Shown here one piece after another: positions 1 through 12,247 of a stretch of 64,000 nt of DNA. A program made the position numbers and the translations under genes. The stretch lies in assembly GCA_020631735.1 (NCBI GenBank), contig CM036201.1:72869253-72933252 (forward strand), in the 5' to 3' direction. The first letter of the stretch is position 1; every line of letters begins with the position of its first letter. The stretch comes from Saccharum officinarum. Taxonomy: Eukaryota > Streptophyta > Magnoliopsida > Poales > Poaceae. Under the pieces are notes generated by a model. The model searched no databases. It saw only the letters and a list, made by a program, of their open reading frames with translations, and was not told the origin of the DNA.

Positions 1-1305
1 ACAAGTCCAAGCCCCAGGCCCCAGGACCCAGCCGGCATGCACGCCCCACGCAGCTCGGCACAGGGCGTCAGGGCCACAGGCAGTGACTCAGCTCATGCAC
101 GCGGGCACCATCACCATCAGGCATCCGTGAAGGCCCGTTCCGCTGTCCTTAATAAAACAGTGTAGCTAATAAGGAACTTTGTATGTCTGTTACCATGCAT
201 GCTGTGCCTACTGCTACCATGCATTGATATATAGGAGACTATATAAAGATCTCTAAAGTTGCCTTTTCCTGGAACAAAAGATCATAATCTTTTTCACGGC
301 CGTGCATCAGAGAGATTCAGAAGTAAACAGTTCCGAAACAGAAGATCAGCAACTTTTCATGGCCATACATCCAACTAAAAGTAGTAAAAGTTCTGATACT
401 ACCAAATTCCATTCATTCATAATAGTATAATTCATACCACCATTATTCATCCCTAACATCAAAGACAGTAAAACGAGATACATACTGCTTCCGGTACTGA
501 GCCTTCATCCCTGGACAACGATAGCGACGACGGCGATGACAGAGCCCAGTACAGAGATTTTTTTTTCGCGATCGGGCCATTCACCCGTTTTTAATTAAGA
601 GAAAAATAGTTAACAGTACAATCGTGCACGATAACGCAAGCGAGGAGCCTTCGTAATACAACGCACACCTTGCCACCTAGCTACTGGATTCACTAATAGA
701 AATTATATAGGAAGGTGCTTTGCGACCACATCGACAAGACAAGAGCGATCAACTATGCTCGCGGTTTTCCACACGGGAAGAGAACCTGCATGGCTTCCCG
801 CGTCGACGCCGACAGGGGAGGGCGAAGGCGGTCTGGAATTCCTCAAAGGAGGCTTCATCAGGTAACTCAGTCGGCACCTCCTTTAGCCCCAGACGTTTAT
901 CATCACCTTCCGCGCCCGAGCCTCCGGTTTCTGTTCCCTGTGCCTACTCTTGGCAGCAAGCCTAGCGCTCCTCTTGGAGGCGACGACAAGATAGGCGTCG
1001 TGAGCGGCTTCTTGAATGCAGCGATGAAGTCGTCAATCGACGTTGCGGCCATCGCGTCAGTCGCTCTGCCATCAGCAGCTGAAATAGCAGGGCCACATCA
1101 GTCTGCACCTACCTGGATGGCGGGGAAGTCGACCTGGGCTGGGGGTGGGGATCCCCCAGCCTGCTCCGGCTCCAAGAGTGAGGGCCTAGGCGAGGTTTGG
1201 CCCGAGCCGCACACGTCTGGGCAAAGGCGCAGGTCCACCGCCTGGGCCACCTCCGACACGGCCTGGCAGAGACGTGCCTGACATGCCTCCACCTCAACCA
1301 ACATG
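1..1305. other. Unrecognised sequence
   Basis: No gene is supported here. The stretch is AT-rich to about 700 and then GC-rich. Open frames on both strands between about 715 and 1343 show no motif I recognise and overlap each other, which suggests composition rather than coding. A fragment of a transposon polyprotein is possible but not shown. Confidence 0.4.
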
Positions 1306-2043
1306 TGTAACACTCCGGTGTTACGCAAGCATTTGCATTGCAATCATAAGCATGACATTTCATATCATTCATAATCATATGTGCTTAGGGTGTACCTTCA
1401 ATAAAATAACAGTGTGGAAACTAGTATTGCATAACATGTTGTGATAATGTGCTAATGACATTCATCAAATTTGTGCAACTATAAATTTCATATCACTTAG
1501 AATTATAGGTGAAATTTTTGGAGCCACTAAATCACTCAAAGTTTTGTCAAAGATTTGTTTTAAAAATGTTATTTGAAAATATTCAAAAATCCTCCCTAAA
1601 TTAGCTTTTATTCTAAAAATCAAAATCTGTTGAGAATTTTTAGTTGGCCCCTTAATCAAAGTTGGAGAGAATTGAATTCTAAGCAACTTTTATTTTTGGG
1701 TCATTTTCAGAAAAGGTCTTTTTCTTGCTCAAAATGAGGTTTGAAAACTGTATTGAAATTGGTTTGAATTTAGAAATTTGAAAAATCAAAAACTAACCTA
1801 GCAGGCCGCCGCCTCGGTTTCAGCCCACAGCCAGAAACGGCCCGCCTCCGCACGCGCGCGCCCGCGCCTGCTCCCCGCCTCGGCCCGGCCCAAGCCGCCT
1901 CTCTTCCCCCTCCCGCTCCCACGCGCGCGCGGCTCGCTGGCGCCGCGGCAGAACGCGGCCGGCCGCGTGGCGGCCGCATGCCGGCGACGCACCCGCGTGG
2001 CCGCCCGTGGACCCCGCGCGCGCTCCGCCTCAAATCTCCGCGC
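1306..2043 (+). mobile_element. Probable LTR fragment, Ty3-gypsy-like
   Basis: The segment opens with TGTAACACTCCGGTGTTACG, which resembles the TGTAACACC-type start of many grass Ty3-gypsy LTRs and contains a short palindrome. It has an AT-rich first half and a very GC-rich end (about 1800-2043), then runs into an assembly gap. No partner LTR or TSD is visible, so both identity and right end are inferred. Confidence 0.3.
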
Positions 2044-2143
2044 NNNNNNNNNNNNNNNNNNNNNNNNNNNNNNNNNNNNNNNNNNNNNNNNNNNNNNNNN
2101 NNNNNNNNNNNNNNNNNNNNNNNNNNNNNNNNNNNNNNNNNNN
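2044..2143. other. Assembly gap (100 N)
   Basis: Exactly 100 N. It separates the probable LTR fragment from the gag of copia copy A, so the 5' LTR, primer-binding site and gag start of copy A are not represented. Confidence 0.99.
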
Positions 2144-3938
2144 CATCAAGGATTTAGAATTAGCATATGAAGTATGGACAAGGTTGAGTGAAACATATGA
2201 AGGGCACTAAGTTGTTGAAGAGTGCCAAGCTATATGGGCTCAAGAGTGAGTTTGAGATTCAAATGAAAGAAGAAGAAACAATCTTGAGGATGTTTCATAG
2301 ATTTGCAAGTAATTGTGAATGATCTCAAGAGCTTAGGGCACAAGACACAAGACAAGATTTTTGCCACAAGTTCTTATTGAGTTTACTAGAAAATTCAAAA
2401 TGTTGATCATGATGCTAAAAAGAGATGGGCTTGAAACAATGAAACCAATGATTTGCTTGGTGAAGTCTTGACATATGACAAGTATGATCAAGATGCCGAT
2501 GAGAAGGAGAAGGAGGAAGAAAAGAAGAAGAAGACCGTGGCATTCAAGGCCACTCTCCAAAGGCAAATCTATCATCATAGAAGAAGAAGAAGAAACATAA
2601 TGAAGGTGAAGATTTTGAAATTGATGATGAGGCACTTGCTCTTATAGTCAAAAGAATGGGTCACATGTTCATTAAGAGAAGAGGATTCAAAAAGAGAATT
2701 GACAACTTTAAGAGCAATGAGCAACAAAGGAGGTGTTTCAATTGTGATAGCACCGAACATCTTCAAGCCGATTGTCCCTATGACAAGAAGAAAAACAACA
2801 AGAGGGGCAAGTTTGAGAAGAAGAGAGAGGCCAAGATGACATTCAAGAAGGGCAAGAATGGGGCCTATGTGGTCACTTGGGAAAGTGATGATGATGATGA
2901 AGAAGAAGAATCATCCAACAAGGCTTTTGCTTCCATTGCCATCCACAAGAAGCCTTCACTATTTGATTCATCCTCTTCGTGCTTCATGGCAAAAGAAGCT
3001 AAGGTATTATATGATGAGAGTGATGATGAAAGTGAAATGGAATATATCATGATAGTGATAATGATAATATAATAATAATGAAATGATGATGATGAACCAA
3101 CTTAAGAAAACTATATGACTTGATGCAACAAACTAGAGACATAGCTATTGCCAAGAACAAGGAGTGTAAGAAGCTTTCAATGAAAGTAGCAATACTTGAG
3201 AATTTCTTGGTGAGCTTAAGACCACTCATGAGAGTCTAGTGGAAGACCATGAGGATCTTGGTAAAGCTCATTCCAAGCTTAAAAAGGCTCACTCATTGCT
3301 ACTTGAGCAACAGCAAAGAAGGAGGTTGTTGTATCATGTGATATAGGTGTTACATGTGATATAATTGATGAATCTTTTTATAAACCTATCATCATGACAA
3401 ATGCTAACCCTTCTTGTAGCTTTTCATCCACCACCACCAACTCTACCTCCACTACTAGTGATGGTTTCACTTGTGATACCTCACTAATGGTTGAGAATGA
3501 GACTCTCAAGAGAGAGGTGGATGAGCTCACTCACGCCTAGGCAAGGCCTATGGTGGTGAGGCCCGCTTGCTTAAGTGCTTGGGTAGCCAAAGGTTCTCTC
3601 TTAACAAAGAGTGATTGGGATACACCCCCAAGAAAGGCAAGTCGGCCTTTGCAAGTCCAAAGCCTAGCTTTGTGAAGAGCAATGGTCGGTTTTGCAATAG
3701 ATGCAAGCAAGTTGGGCACCTAGAGCATAATTGTAATAAAAAGAACCAAAGCAAGAAATTTGTTAATGCTATACCTTTTGATTCTTGCTATGTGCTTACC
3801 AAAGGTGTGAAGGGTGTGCAAGCTAAATTTATTGGTACACCCATTGTTGGCCCAAAGAAAAAGGCTATTTGGGTACCAAAGAGCTTAGTTACTAACCTAC
3901 AAGGACCCAAGCAAAAATGGGTACCTAAGCTTCATTGA
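2144..3938 (+). pseudogene. gag of copia copy A, frameshifted
   Basis: Gag packages element RNA into virus-like particles. The start shows the UBN2-type gag stretch around IKDLELAYEVW, matching copy B at 53675. A CCHC zinc knuckle (CFNCDSTEHLQADC) lies at about 2734-2776 and a second one (CNRCKQVGHLEHNC) at about 3690-3735. Between them is an acidic and coiled-coil-like region rich in Asp, Glu and Lys. The reading frame changes several times, and a TGA interrupts the segment after SQRFSLNKE near 3612. The N-terminus is missing in the gap. Copy B gives the better template for this region. Confidence 0.85.
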
Positions 3939-3959
3939 TTTGCTTGTAGGTCAATTACA

Positions 3960-6900
3960 AAGCCGGAGGAAGGCATTGGATTATTGATAGAGGGTGCACT
4001 CAACACATGACCGGTACATCAAGAATGTTTGACTCAATCAATGACAATAATAGTGGTGTTGATTCTATCACATTTGGCAATAACAAGAAAGGCAAGGTTA
4101 TTGGCTTGGGCAAGATTGCAATATCAAATGACTTGAGTATCTCCAATGTGTTGCTAGTTGAAAGCTTGGATTTCAGTCTTCTATCCGTGGCACAAATATG
4201 TGATCTAGGCTACAAATGCATCTTTGGGGTTGATGATGTGGAAGTTATTAGTATGGATGGTTCAAATGTGGCATTCAAGGGCTTTAGATATGAGAATCTC
4301 TATCTAGTTGACTTCAATGCTAGAGAAACTTCTTTGACAACTTGCTTAATCTCCAAATCAAGCATGGGTTGGCTTTGGCATAGAAGGCTTGGTCATGTTG
4401 GCATGAAACAATTAAAGAAGCTTACAACTCACAATCTTGTCAATGGTTTGAAAGATGTTGAATTTGAGAAGAATAAGCTTTGTAGTGCATGTCAAGCCAG
4501 GAAGCAAGTTGGAAGCTCACATCCAAAGAAGAGTACAATGAGCACATGCAAAGTATTTGATTTGATGCACATGGATCTATTTGGCCCAACAACATACACA
4601 AGCATAGGCGACAACAAGTATGGTTTTGTCATAGTGGATGACTTCACAAGATTCACATGGGTATTCTTTCTTAGTGACAAAAGTGAAGTGTTTGACACCT
4701 TCAAGACCTTTCTCACTAGAGTTCACAATGAGTTTGAGATTAGAATCAAGAAAGTGAGAAGTGACAATGGAAGTGAGTTCAAGAATACAAGAATTGAAGA
4801 ACTTTGTGATCACTATGACATTGGACATCAATTCTCGGCCAAGTACACTCCATAATCAAATGGCCTAGTTGAGAGAAAGAATAGAACATTGCTTGATATG
4901 GCTAGATCAATGCTTCATGAGTACAATGTGAGTTAATCTTTTTGGGATGAAGCAATCAATACCGCTTGCTACTATATCAATAGACTATATTGTCATCCAT
5001 TGCTAGAGAAGACCCCATATGAGCTACTTCATGGAAGAAAGCCCAATATTTCTTACTTTAGAGTGTTTGGTTGCAAATGTTATATCTTGAAAAAGGGCAC
5101 TAGATTGGGAAAGTTTGACAAGAGATGTGATGAGGGGTTCCTACTTGGTTATTCAACTACAAGCAAAGCTTATAGAGTTTGGAACAATTCAAGTGGCATT
5201 CTAGAAGAAGTCCATGATGTGCAATTTGATGAAACCAATGGGTCACAAGATGAAGAAGAGAATCTAGATGATGTTGGTGGAACTCAATTGGTGGAAGCAA
5301 TGAAGAACATGGACATTGGGGACATTAGAGCAAAACAAGTTATTGATATTCAAGATGATGATAAAGATCAAGTGCTAAGTTCTCCATTCAAGCTAGCTAG
5401 TGACTCTCAAGTGCAAGATCATGGTGCTAGTTCATCTCATCAAGATACATCCAGTGATCAACCAAGCTCAAGCAATCAAGTGCAAGTACACCAACCACAA
5501 CATGTTGCAAGAGATCACCCCATTGATAGTGTTATTGGTGATATTAGAAGTGGTGTGCAAACAAGATCAAGATTGGCTATGTTTTGTGAGCATGCATCAT
5601 TTGTGTCAACCATAGAACCAAAGAAAATAGAAGAAGCTTTGAGAGATGCCGATTGGATTATGGCTATGCAAGAAGAACTAAACAATTTAATAAGAAATGA
5701 TGTTTGAGAATTGGTAGAAAGGCCAAATGACTACAATATGATTGGAACCAAATGGGTGTTCAAAAACAAGCAAGATCAAGATGGCATTGTGGTGAGAAAC
5801 AAAGCAAGACTAGTTGCTCAAGGTTACACTCAAGTAGAAGGTCTTGACTATGATGAGACATATGCTCCCGTGGCAAGATTGGAGGCAATAAGGATTCTAT
5901 TGGCTTATGCTTGTGCACACAACATCAAACTATATCAAATGGATGTCAAAAGTGCATTTCTCAATGAGATTATCAATGAGTTAGTCTTTGTTGAGCAACC
6001 TCCCGGATTTGAAGATGACAAGAAACCCAACCATGTGTACAAGTTGAAGAAGGCTTTATATGGCTTAAAGCAAGCACCTAGAGCATGGTATAAGAGGCTA
6101 AGGGATTTCCTTCTCTCTAAGGGATTTAAGATGGGCAAGGTTGATACAACTCTATTCATCAAGAAGATTGGGAATGATCTATTCATAGTGCAAATATATG
6201 TTGATGACATCATCTTTGGATCTACCGATCAAGCATATTGTGAAGAATTTGGTGCTATGATGACCAAAGAGTTTGAAATGTCTATGATTGGTGAACTTAG
6301 CTACTTCCTTGGTCTCTAAGTCAATCAATTGAAGAATGGAACATTTGTGAGTCAAGGGAAATACATAAGGGACATGTTGAAGAAGTTTGGAATGCAAGAT
6401 GCAAAGCCAATTTCAACTCCAATGAGTACAAATGGCAATTTAGATAGTGATTTTGATGGAAAAATGGTGAATCAAAAGGAATATCGGTCTTTGATTGGAA
6501 GTCTACTCTATGTCACCGCATCAAGGCCAGATGTCATGTTTAGTGTTTGTATGTGTGCTAGATATCAAGCCTCACCTAGAGAGAGTCATCTCACGGCCGC
6601 AAAGAGAATATTGAGGTACTTGAAGCAAACAAGAGATGTTGGACTATGGTATCCCAAGGGGTCAAAGTTTGAATTGATTGGATATTCGGACTCCGACTAT
6701 GGGATTGCAAGATCAATAGAAAGAGCACAAGTGGCACATGTCAATTACTTGGAAGATCACTTGTGTCATGGTCCTCAAAGAAACAAAATAGTGTGGCAAT
6801 CTCTACCGCCGAAGCCGAATATGTGAGTGCGGGGAGTTGTTGTGCACAATTGCTATGGATGAAATCAACTTTGAAGGATTATGGCCTCAACTTCAAGAAT

Positions 6901-7149
6901 GTGCCATTGCTATGTGATAATGAAAGTGCAATCAAGATGATACAAAACCCGGTTCAACATGGAAGAACAAAACATATTGACATAAGGCATCATTTCATTA
7001 GAGATCATCAACAAAAGGGAGATATTGCCATTGAAAGTATTGACACCGATGATCAACTTGCCGATATTCTCACCAAGCCACTTGATGAAAAGAGGTTTTG
7101 CAAGCTAAGGAATGAATTTAATATTCTTGATTTCTCAAACATGAGTTGA
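3960..7149 (+). pseudogene. pol of copia copy A (protease, integrase, RT, RNase H)
   Basis: Domains in order: aspartic protease near 3975-4020, where the active site reads D-R-G instead of the usual D-S-G; GAG-pre-integrase zinc domain at about 4370-4530 (WLWHRRLGHVG, then CSACQ); integrase core from about 4560 with MDLFGP and SDNGSEF acidic residues; reverse transcriptase at about 5710-6330 (KARLVAQGYTQVEG, YVDD at about 6198); RNase H at about 6640-7149 ending in DILTKPLDEKRF. In-frame stops occur at 4853-4855, 4934-4936, 5705-5707 and 6317-6319. A frameshift occurs near 6700, after the SDSDYG motif. The product would synthesise and integrate element cDNA, but this copy cannot make it. Confidence 0.92.
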
Positions 7150-8275
7150 ATGCACCCCACCCACTTATTGACATGCCTCTCCTTCGACATTGCAAGGTAA
7201 AAGTTGATTGACATGTCATTCATCCTATGCTAAGGACTTCTAGAGCATGTAGACATAATAAGTGGTATGCATGAGCATTCATGATAAATCAAATGAATTT
7301 GATAGTTATATGTTACCACTATTGCTTCTATGCTTATTTTGATCTAGTGGTGGCATATGACATGTTTGTGAGCTTGTAAACCTAGTGTTGAATCTAGAAG
7401 ATTTGCTATAAGTGTTTAATTCAACATAGGCAAGATAACCCTTATTATGAGGAGTGAAGAAGATTGTCTTTGGTTCAAATCGAATTAAATATCTTTGGCA
7501 AGTATTCTAGGTTGAACCAAATTTGATAAAATTTTTAACCTTACATGTGGTATCGAATTAAATTCTAACCTACTCCATCAAACATTTTTTTCTCTCCACA
7601 ATTTGATCCCATTTTTTGGGTAAGTTGTTGACAAAGGGGGAGAGAAAAAGATGATTCAACATGATAAAGAGGTAAATAAAATTTTTGATGCACACAAGTA
7701 GGGGGAGCAAGCTCATAAACAAAGTTGTTGCATTTGTTTGTGCATTCTCATATGACTTGCTCATTACACATGTTTTTAAATTCAATATACGTGCTTGTGT
7801 GGTGCAATGCTAGTATAGAACTTGAATGATGAAATGATCTACTAGCATGCATAGGAATAGTTTACATGTGGTATCTAGACATGCTTAAAGCACTACAAGT
7901 GGTACAAGTGGTCCAAGAACCTTTACATATAATGTTGATCTCACGGGGTTCTTGAGTTGTGATGGATGTCTAGTTACTTCATGATGCTAAGGATGGTGTA
8001 AAAGGCAACTCCGATTGGTATCACGCTTCAAAGGTCCATTTCTTACACCTTAGCATCATTTTGGTAGAATTACTCTCTCAACACTTCTATCTATGCATAT
8101 GTGCAAAGCTTTCAATTCAAACTCTATGCACATATGTAGGGAGAGCTAATGCTACCAAAACCGAGCTTGTGATAATTGTCCAAACTTTACTTATGAGCAA
8201 AATGATTGGACAAGTATGACAAGTTCAAAACTTTTATTATCAAAATCATCTTTGTGAGGGTTGTCATCAATTACC
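7150..8275 (+). other. Post-pol non-coding region of copy A
   Basis: About 1.1 kb between the pol stop and the polypurine tract. SIRE-type elements can carry an envelope-like frame here. I see only short open frames, so this stretch is non-coding or fully decayed. It recurs in copy C at about 58488-59659. Confidence 0.7.
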
Positions 8276-8289
8276 AAAAAGGAGGAGAT
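8276..8289 (+). other. Polypurine tract of copy A
   Basis: AAAAAGGAGGAGAT lies directly before the LTR start TGAAAGTCC. This is the expected site of plus-strand priming during reverse transcription. The mirrored tract occurs in copy C at 58472-58485. Confidence 0.8.
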
Positions 8290-9059
8290 TGAAAGTCCCT
8301 AGTTTGGTTTTGGCTAATTGATGAAACCTAGGACTAACCTTTGTATCTAAGTGGATGATTTAGATAAAGGTGGTCATTGAATATGAGACATGACATTGAC
8401 TCACGTGACCAAGATGATGAAGACCAAGATGATGCTTGGCTCGATGGACCGGTTGTGAAGGTGAAGGGCAAGTCGAGGCTTCGAAGCGAAGGACCATGCG
8501 ATGGTGAAGCTTGAGCAAGACTTGGCACCGATGGACCGATGCAACGGTGAAGAGCAAGTGAAGTTAAGGTCGATGGATCGAGACGGTCATGTGATGATAT
8601 GAAGTGGATCATATCTTTTGGAGAAACAAAATGGGCTCAAGGCAAAGGTATAACCTTAGGGCCATTTTGTTTTGCACTCAAGACACCATAAAGGGTGTGA
8701 GTGGTTTAGGATCGATAGCCGAACTATTAAGAGGGGAAGTTTTATCGGTTATTCGATGCACGGGTGCCACTAGATGAATTCATGAAGTGCATTGCATGTA
8801 GGGCCTAGTGAGCTAACTGGAAAACCTTTGAAAATGTTTATGAAAAGGCTAACACACGTGCACAAGGTGGTGATCACTTATTGGTGTTGGCACATTTGCG
8901 AAGGCGATGAAGTTTGAGCGGTAGAGAGGGTTTGGGTCTCTCTCTCCCTCCCGCCGAGCTTGCGTGCGCGGGATTCAGGCGTTTTTGGGAACTTAAAATG
9001 CCGATTTTCCACTACGCCGGAAGTCAGAAAAGAAACGGAGGCGAACGGAGGTCACAGAG

Positions 9060-9510
9060 GTGACCGGACGCTGCACCGGACGCGGTCATGGTATGACCAG
9101 ACACGTCCGGTCAGTACAGCGCAGGCGCGGGTGCTAGGGTTTGCAACCGGCGCGTCCGGTCACTCGCGGGACCGGCGCGTCCGGTCAGGTGTCCAGAGGA
9201 AACTGAGTACGATCGGACGCGAGGCGCGTCCGGTCACACATGATCGGACGCGTCCGATTATCGAGGGAGCTTACTAGACTCAAACCGGACGCGGGCACTG
9301 TCGCGTCCGGTCGTTGCGAGGGGCGCGTCCGGTCGTTACTTCGCGGGCGCGCGGTGCTGTGCGATCGGCGCGTCCGGTCACTCGGGACCGGCGCGTCCAG
9401 TCATTTTGAGAGGCGTGTCCGGTCGTTGGTTTGACCGTTGGGGTCAGTGACCGTTGGAGAATCGGACACGGTTGAGCGCGTCCGGTCAGTTATGACCGGC
9501 GCGTCCAGTC
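9060..9510 (+). repeat. GCGTCCGGTC palindrome-rich array in LTR A
   Basis: More than a dozen degenerate copies of GCGTCCGGTCA, or its reverse complement TGACCGGACGC, lie at irregular spacing. Opposed copies make short palindromes such as CGGACGCGTCCG near 9245. The block is strongly CpG-rich and sits just upstream of the LTR TATA box, in the U3 promoter region. Confidence 0.85.
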
Positions 9511-9563
9511 ATCCCGAACAGACCCAGTGAAGGGGTATAACGGCTCTATTTGGATGGGATGCT

Positions 9564-9570
9564 TATAAAT
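9564..9570 (+). promoter_or_regulatory. LTR TATA box, copy A
   Basis: TATAAAT lies about 50 bp after the CCGGAC array. Copies B (52457-52464) and C (57116-57123, minus) carry the same box in the same position, which supports it as the element promoter. Confidence 0.6.
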
Positions 9571-10492
9571 ACTCGTTGGCCGTCCCTTGGGGAGGTCTCT
9601 CATGATTTCTAACATTCTTGTGCATCCTTTGAGCTAGAGCATCTCCTCCCACTCATCTCTCTTGCTTGATTGCAAATCAAAAGTGAGATTGAGTGATCCC
9701 AAAGTGCATTGCATAGCTTGAGGGCATCTAGTGGCACTTGTGGGTGGTTTAGCCGGTGGATTTCTTGTTACTCTTGGAGAGTACCGCTCCTAGCCGGCTT
9801 GGAGATTGTTAGAGGCGTTGGCAAGAGAAGGTGATTGTTCTTGGCCACCTCCGGTTGATTGTAAGAGGTTCTTGTGCTTTCCTCGGCGGGACGCCAAAAG
9901 CAACTCTATTACATTGCGCGTGTCATTGAGTTACCTCACTTGAGAGTGGTGTCTTGTGGTGCCTTGCGGGGCGTGCCTTGAGGGGCAAGTGACTTGAGGG
10001 TCACACCGAGGAACCGTCTAAGTGTTGGTCGACACAACCGGTGACGTAGCTTGTCGGTGCACAAGTGAACACCGGGTGAACAAAAATATTGTGTCTCTTG
10101 TCTCCCGGTGATTGGTCTTCATATTGTGTTGTTGTCAATATTGATTGGTTGTATATCATCTTGGTGATTGGCAACATCTTCACTCCACCGTCGGTATAAG
10201 ATTCACAATCCTATCTCTTGCATTTACATTTACTAGATTATCTTGTGTAGCTCTAGTGATAGCCTTTGTTAGTAGTTGTTAGCTTGCTCACTAGTGTAAA
10301 ATTAGTGACATAGCCCTTGTGTGAACTAGAGATCATAATCTACTAGACTTGTGGATAGGAGGCTTGCAACACAACCGTAGGCTAAGCAAAACTCGCTTTG
10401 CGCCGTTTGTTATTCTAACAAGTTTGCTTAGTGATTCTTGTAGAAATTTTTTATAGGCTATTCACCCCCCTCTAGCCATCTAGGACCTTACA

Positions 10493-11109
10493 GCCTCCCC
10501 GCGCCTGATTCCCGCGCACGCTGAGTGTCCTACGTCCCCTTCCTCGAGTCAGGCCCTCGGGTGGCTAGACGTTGTCCCTATCTCCAATGCTCACCACGAT
10601 CCGTAGAGTGGCGCGTTGGCTGGTCCCGAATCTGTCACAGCACCGGCACCGCGTCCAGCGCGTGATCGTGGACACCCCGCACGTCGTTGTCCTCCGGATC
10701 TAGATTGCATACGTGAGTCCCAAGACAACATCTTGAGGGACATGGCCACGCACACATGTCATCCTCTGGCGTCACGTCGGAGACGCTGTTCGCTGGCTGC
10801 TTGGGATCGGAGGATGCCACCACCGGTGGAGGCGTGCCTCGGCATGCCCGCTTCAAGCATCGCTGGGTCTACGTCCTACACGACTGGCGGCTGGCTGCGG
10901 GTGGCGATTACTACCGCAACGATGAGTATGTTGCAGCCAACGCGGCCATTGTGGAACTGCCGGAGAGAGCCTGCAGGTGTGCTTGTCCATCACCAAGCAA
11001 CAGGCAAGGATGCCTGCGGCCTGCACGAAGGCAGACGAGCAGCGCAAAGCAAACGCTGCAATTCTGGAGGAGCAAGTAGGTTGCTTGCTTTGCTCTCTAA
11101 GTGCAAAAG
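10493..11109. other. GC-rich unrecognised sequence
   Basis: Open frames on both strands (for example plus-strand 10756-11079) have no domain I recognise. The text could be remnant transposon gag or gene debris. No promoter or splice structure is evident. Confidence 0.35.
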
Positions 11110-11937
11110 TTTTCCAAATGGGCCAGGCCCGATGGGCCGACACGGGCACGACCCGAGAAAGCCCAGCCCGGCTGACTCTGTGCCCGTGCCTGGCACGGCC
11201 CACCCCCGTGCCCGTGCCTGGGCCTTACATTCGGCCCATGGGCCAGCACAGGCACGTCATGGTTTTTGGCCTGGCCCGTCATCGGCATGACATCCTGCAT
11301 CCCCAGCCGTCCGATCCCAAACCCTAGATGAATCTAGCCGTTGAATCTCGTCGTTGCCGCCGCGGAGTATATAAGCCGGCAGCCGCGTCGCCCAACGCCC
11401 ACCCCAAACCCTAAAATCATTTCCACCCTCTCCCGACCACTGTGACGCTCTACCCTCTTCTTCCCGAGCCACTCCACCTCCATTCCCTGTGCTCGGCGTC
11501 CTCGCGGCGGCGCGCTCATCGGGGCGCCTCCGTGCGGCGCGCGGCATGGGGCGCGACCCCGCGGTGGCCCGACGAGCAGCTCTGGCCCCTGAGCTCACAC
11601 GCGACGATGACGGCGTGGCGATCAGCTCCGGTCGCGCGACGACGACGACGCGACGTGGGCAGTGGCGGCGCTCGTCCGGGGCGCCTCCGTGCGGCGCGTG
11701 GCTGGGGACGCAACCCCGACAATGATGACGGCGCGGCGCGCGGCTTCAAGCTGGCCCGGTGGCACGGGGTGGCCCGGCTGCTGCCAAGCCATAGGGTCAT
11801 GCCTGGGCTGCGACCTCGGCACGGTGGCACTATCAGGCATGGCACGGCGGGCCGCTGTGCCGCATAGTGCCGTGCCTTGCCGTGCCGTGCCTGGTCGTGC
11901 CCGTGCCCGTGCCGTGCCGGGCGGCCTGTTTGGAAAA
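11110..11937. mobile_element. Non-autonomous TIR element carrying promoter-like cargo
   Basis: The left end TTTCCAAATGGGCCAGGCCC and the right end GGGCGGCCTGTTTGGAAAA are inverted relatives. Both ends are followed inward by CACGGGCACG/CGTGCCCGTG-rich subterminal repeats. The 828-bp interior is GC-rich and carries a plant promoter and 5' leader motif set (separate entry). It also carries two copies of the 20-mer GGGGCGCCTCCGTGCGGCGC (about 11521 and 11678). No transposase is present and I find no clear TSD, so the superfamily is open. Confidence 0.5.
11319..11415 (+). promoter_or_regulatory. Promoter-like segment inside TIR element
   Basis: A telo-box AAACCCTAG at 11319-11327, a TATA box TATATAAG at 11368-11375 and a second AAACCCTAAAA at 11405-11415 form the arrangement typical of plant translation-related genes. 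Pyrimidine-rich leader sequence follows. That it was captured from a host gene is inference. Confidence 0.45.
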
Positions 11938-12247
11938 CTATACTGGTTGCCTTTGCTCTGCCTTTGGGTCGGGACCCGGTGACATGGCACACTTTTGAAT
12001 ATGGAGAACACAAATTTTACTCAGTCTCTTGGACTAGTCTGATTTTATTGAGAGAGTTCTATTTCAGAGAATAGCTAAATTAAGAAATTTAGAAAACTTT
12101 TTGGTTAATCTCTTGGAGTTTCTTTAAGCTACTCTATAAAATAGATTTGATAAAAAAATACTAGAGTACTCTAACAGACTCTGTAAAACCAAAAGGTTAG
12201 ATGACTAGTGAGGCAGACTATCCAAAAGTAGAGAGCGAATAAGGTGA

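Larger units (their letters stand above)
2144..10492 (+). mobile_element. Ty1-copia LTR retrotransposon, copy A (5' end in gap)
   Basis: The order is gag, protease, integrase, reverse transcriptase, RNase H, which is the Ty1-copia order. It is followed by a 1.1-kb non-coding stretch, a polypurine tract and a 2.2-kb 3' LTR. The large gag-pol, long LTR and post-pol spacer suggest a SIRE/Maximus-like lineage, which I hold with moderate confidence. The element is dead: gag is in several frames, pol has in-frame stops, and the protease active-site serine is replaced. A very similar copy (C) lies inverted at 56195-63282 and a related one (B) at 51377-56056. The 5' LTR is lost in the gap, so neither TSD nor insertion age can be read. 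Confidence 0.93.
8290..10492 (+). repeat. 3' LTR of copy A
   Basis: A 2203-bp LTR bounded by TGAAAGTCCC and GGACCTTACA, with TG...CA ends. It contains a GC-rich array of GCGTCCGGTC motifs upstream of a TATA box. The inverted LTR at 56195-58471 has the same ends and internal order. Sequence after 10492 is unrelated. Confidence 0.9.

Noticed and set aside
715..1281. A 188-codon open frame near the left end
   Set aside because: It has no recognised domain, overlaps antisense frames of similar length and lacks a promoter or splice context; GC composition explains it.
7150..8275. A possible envelope-like gene after pol in copy A
   Set aside because: Only short open frames occur, and the same non-coding text recurs in copy C.
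9060..9510. The regular GCGTCCGGTC motif as a CRISPR-like array
   Set aside because: Motifs are short, irregularly spaced, in both orientations and inside a retrotransposon LTR of a plant genome.
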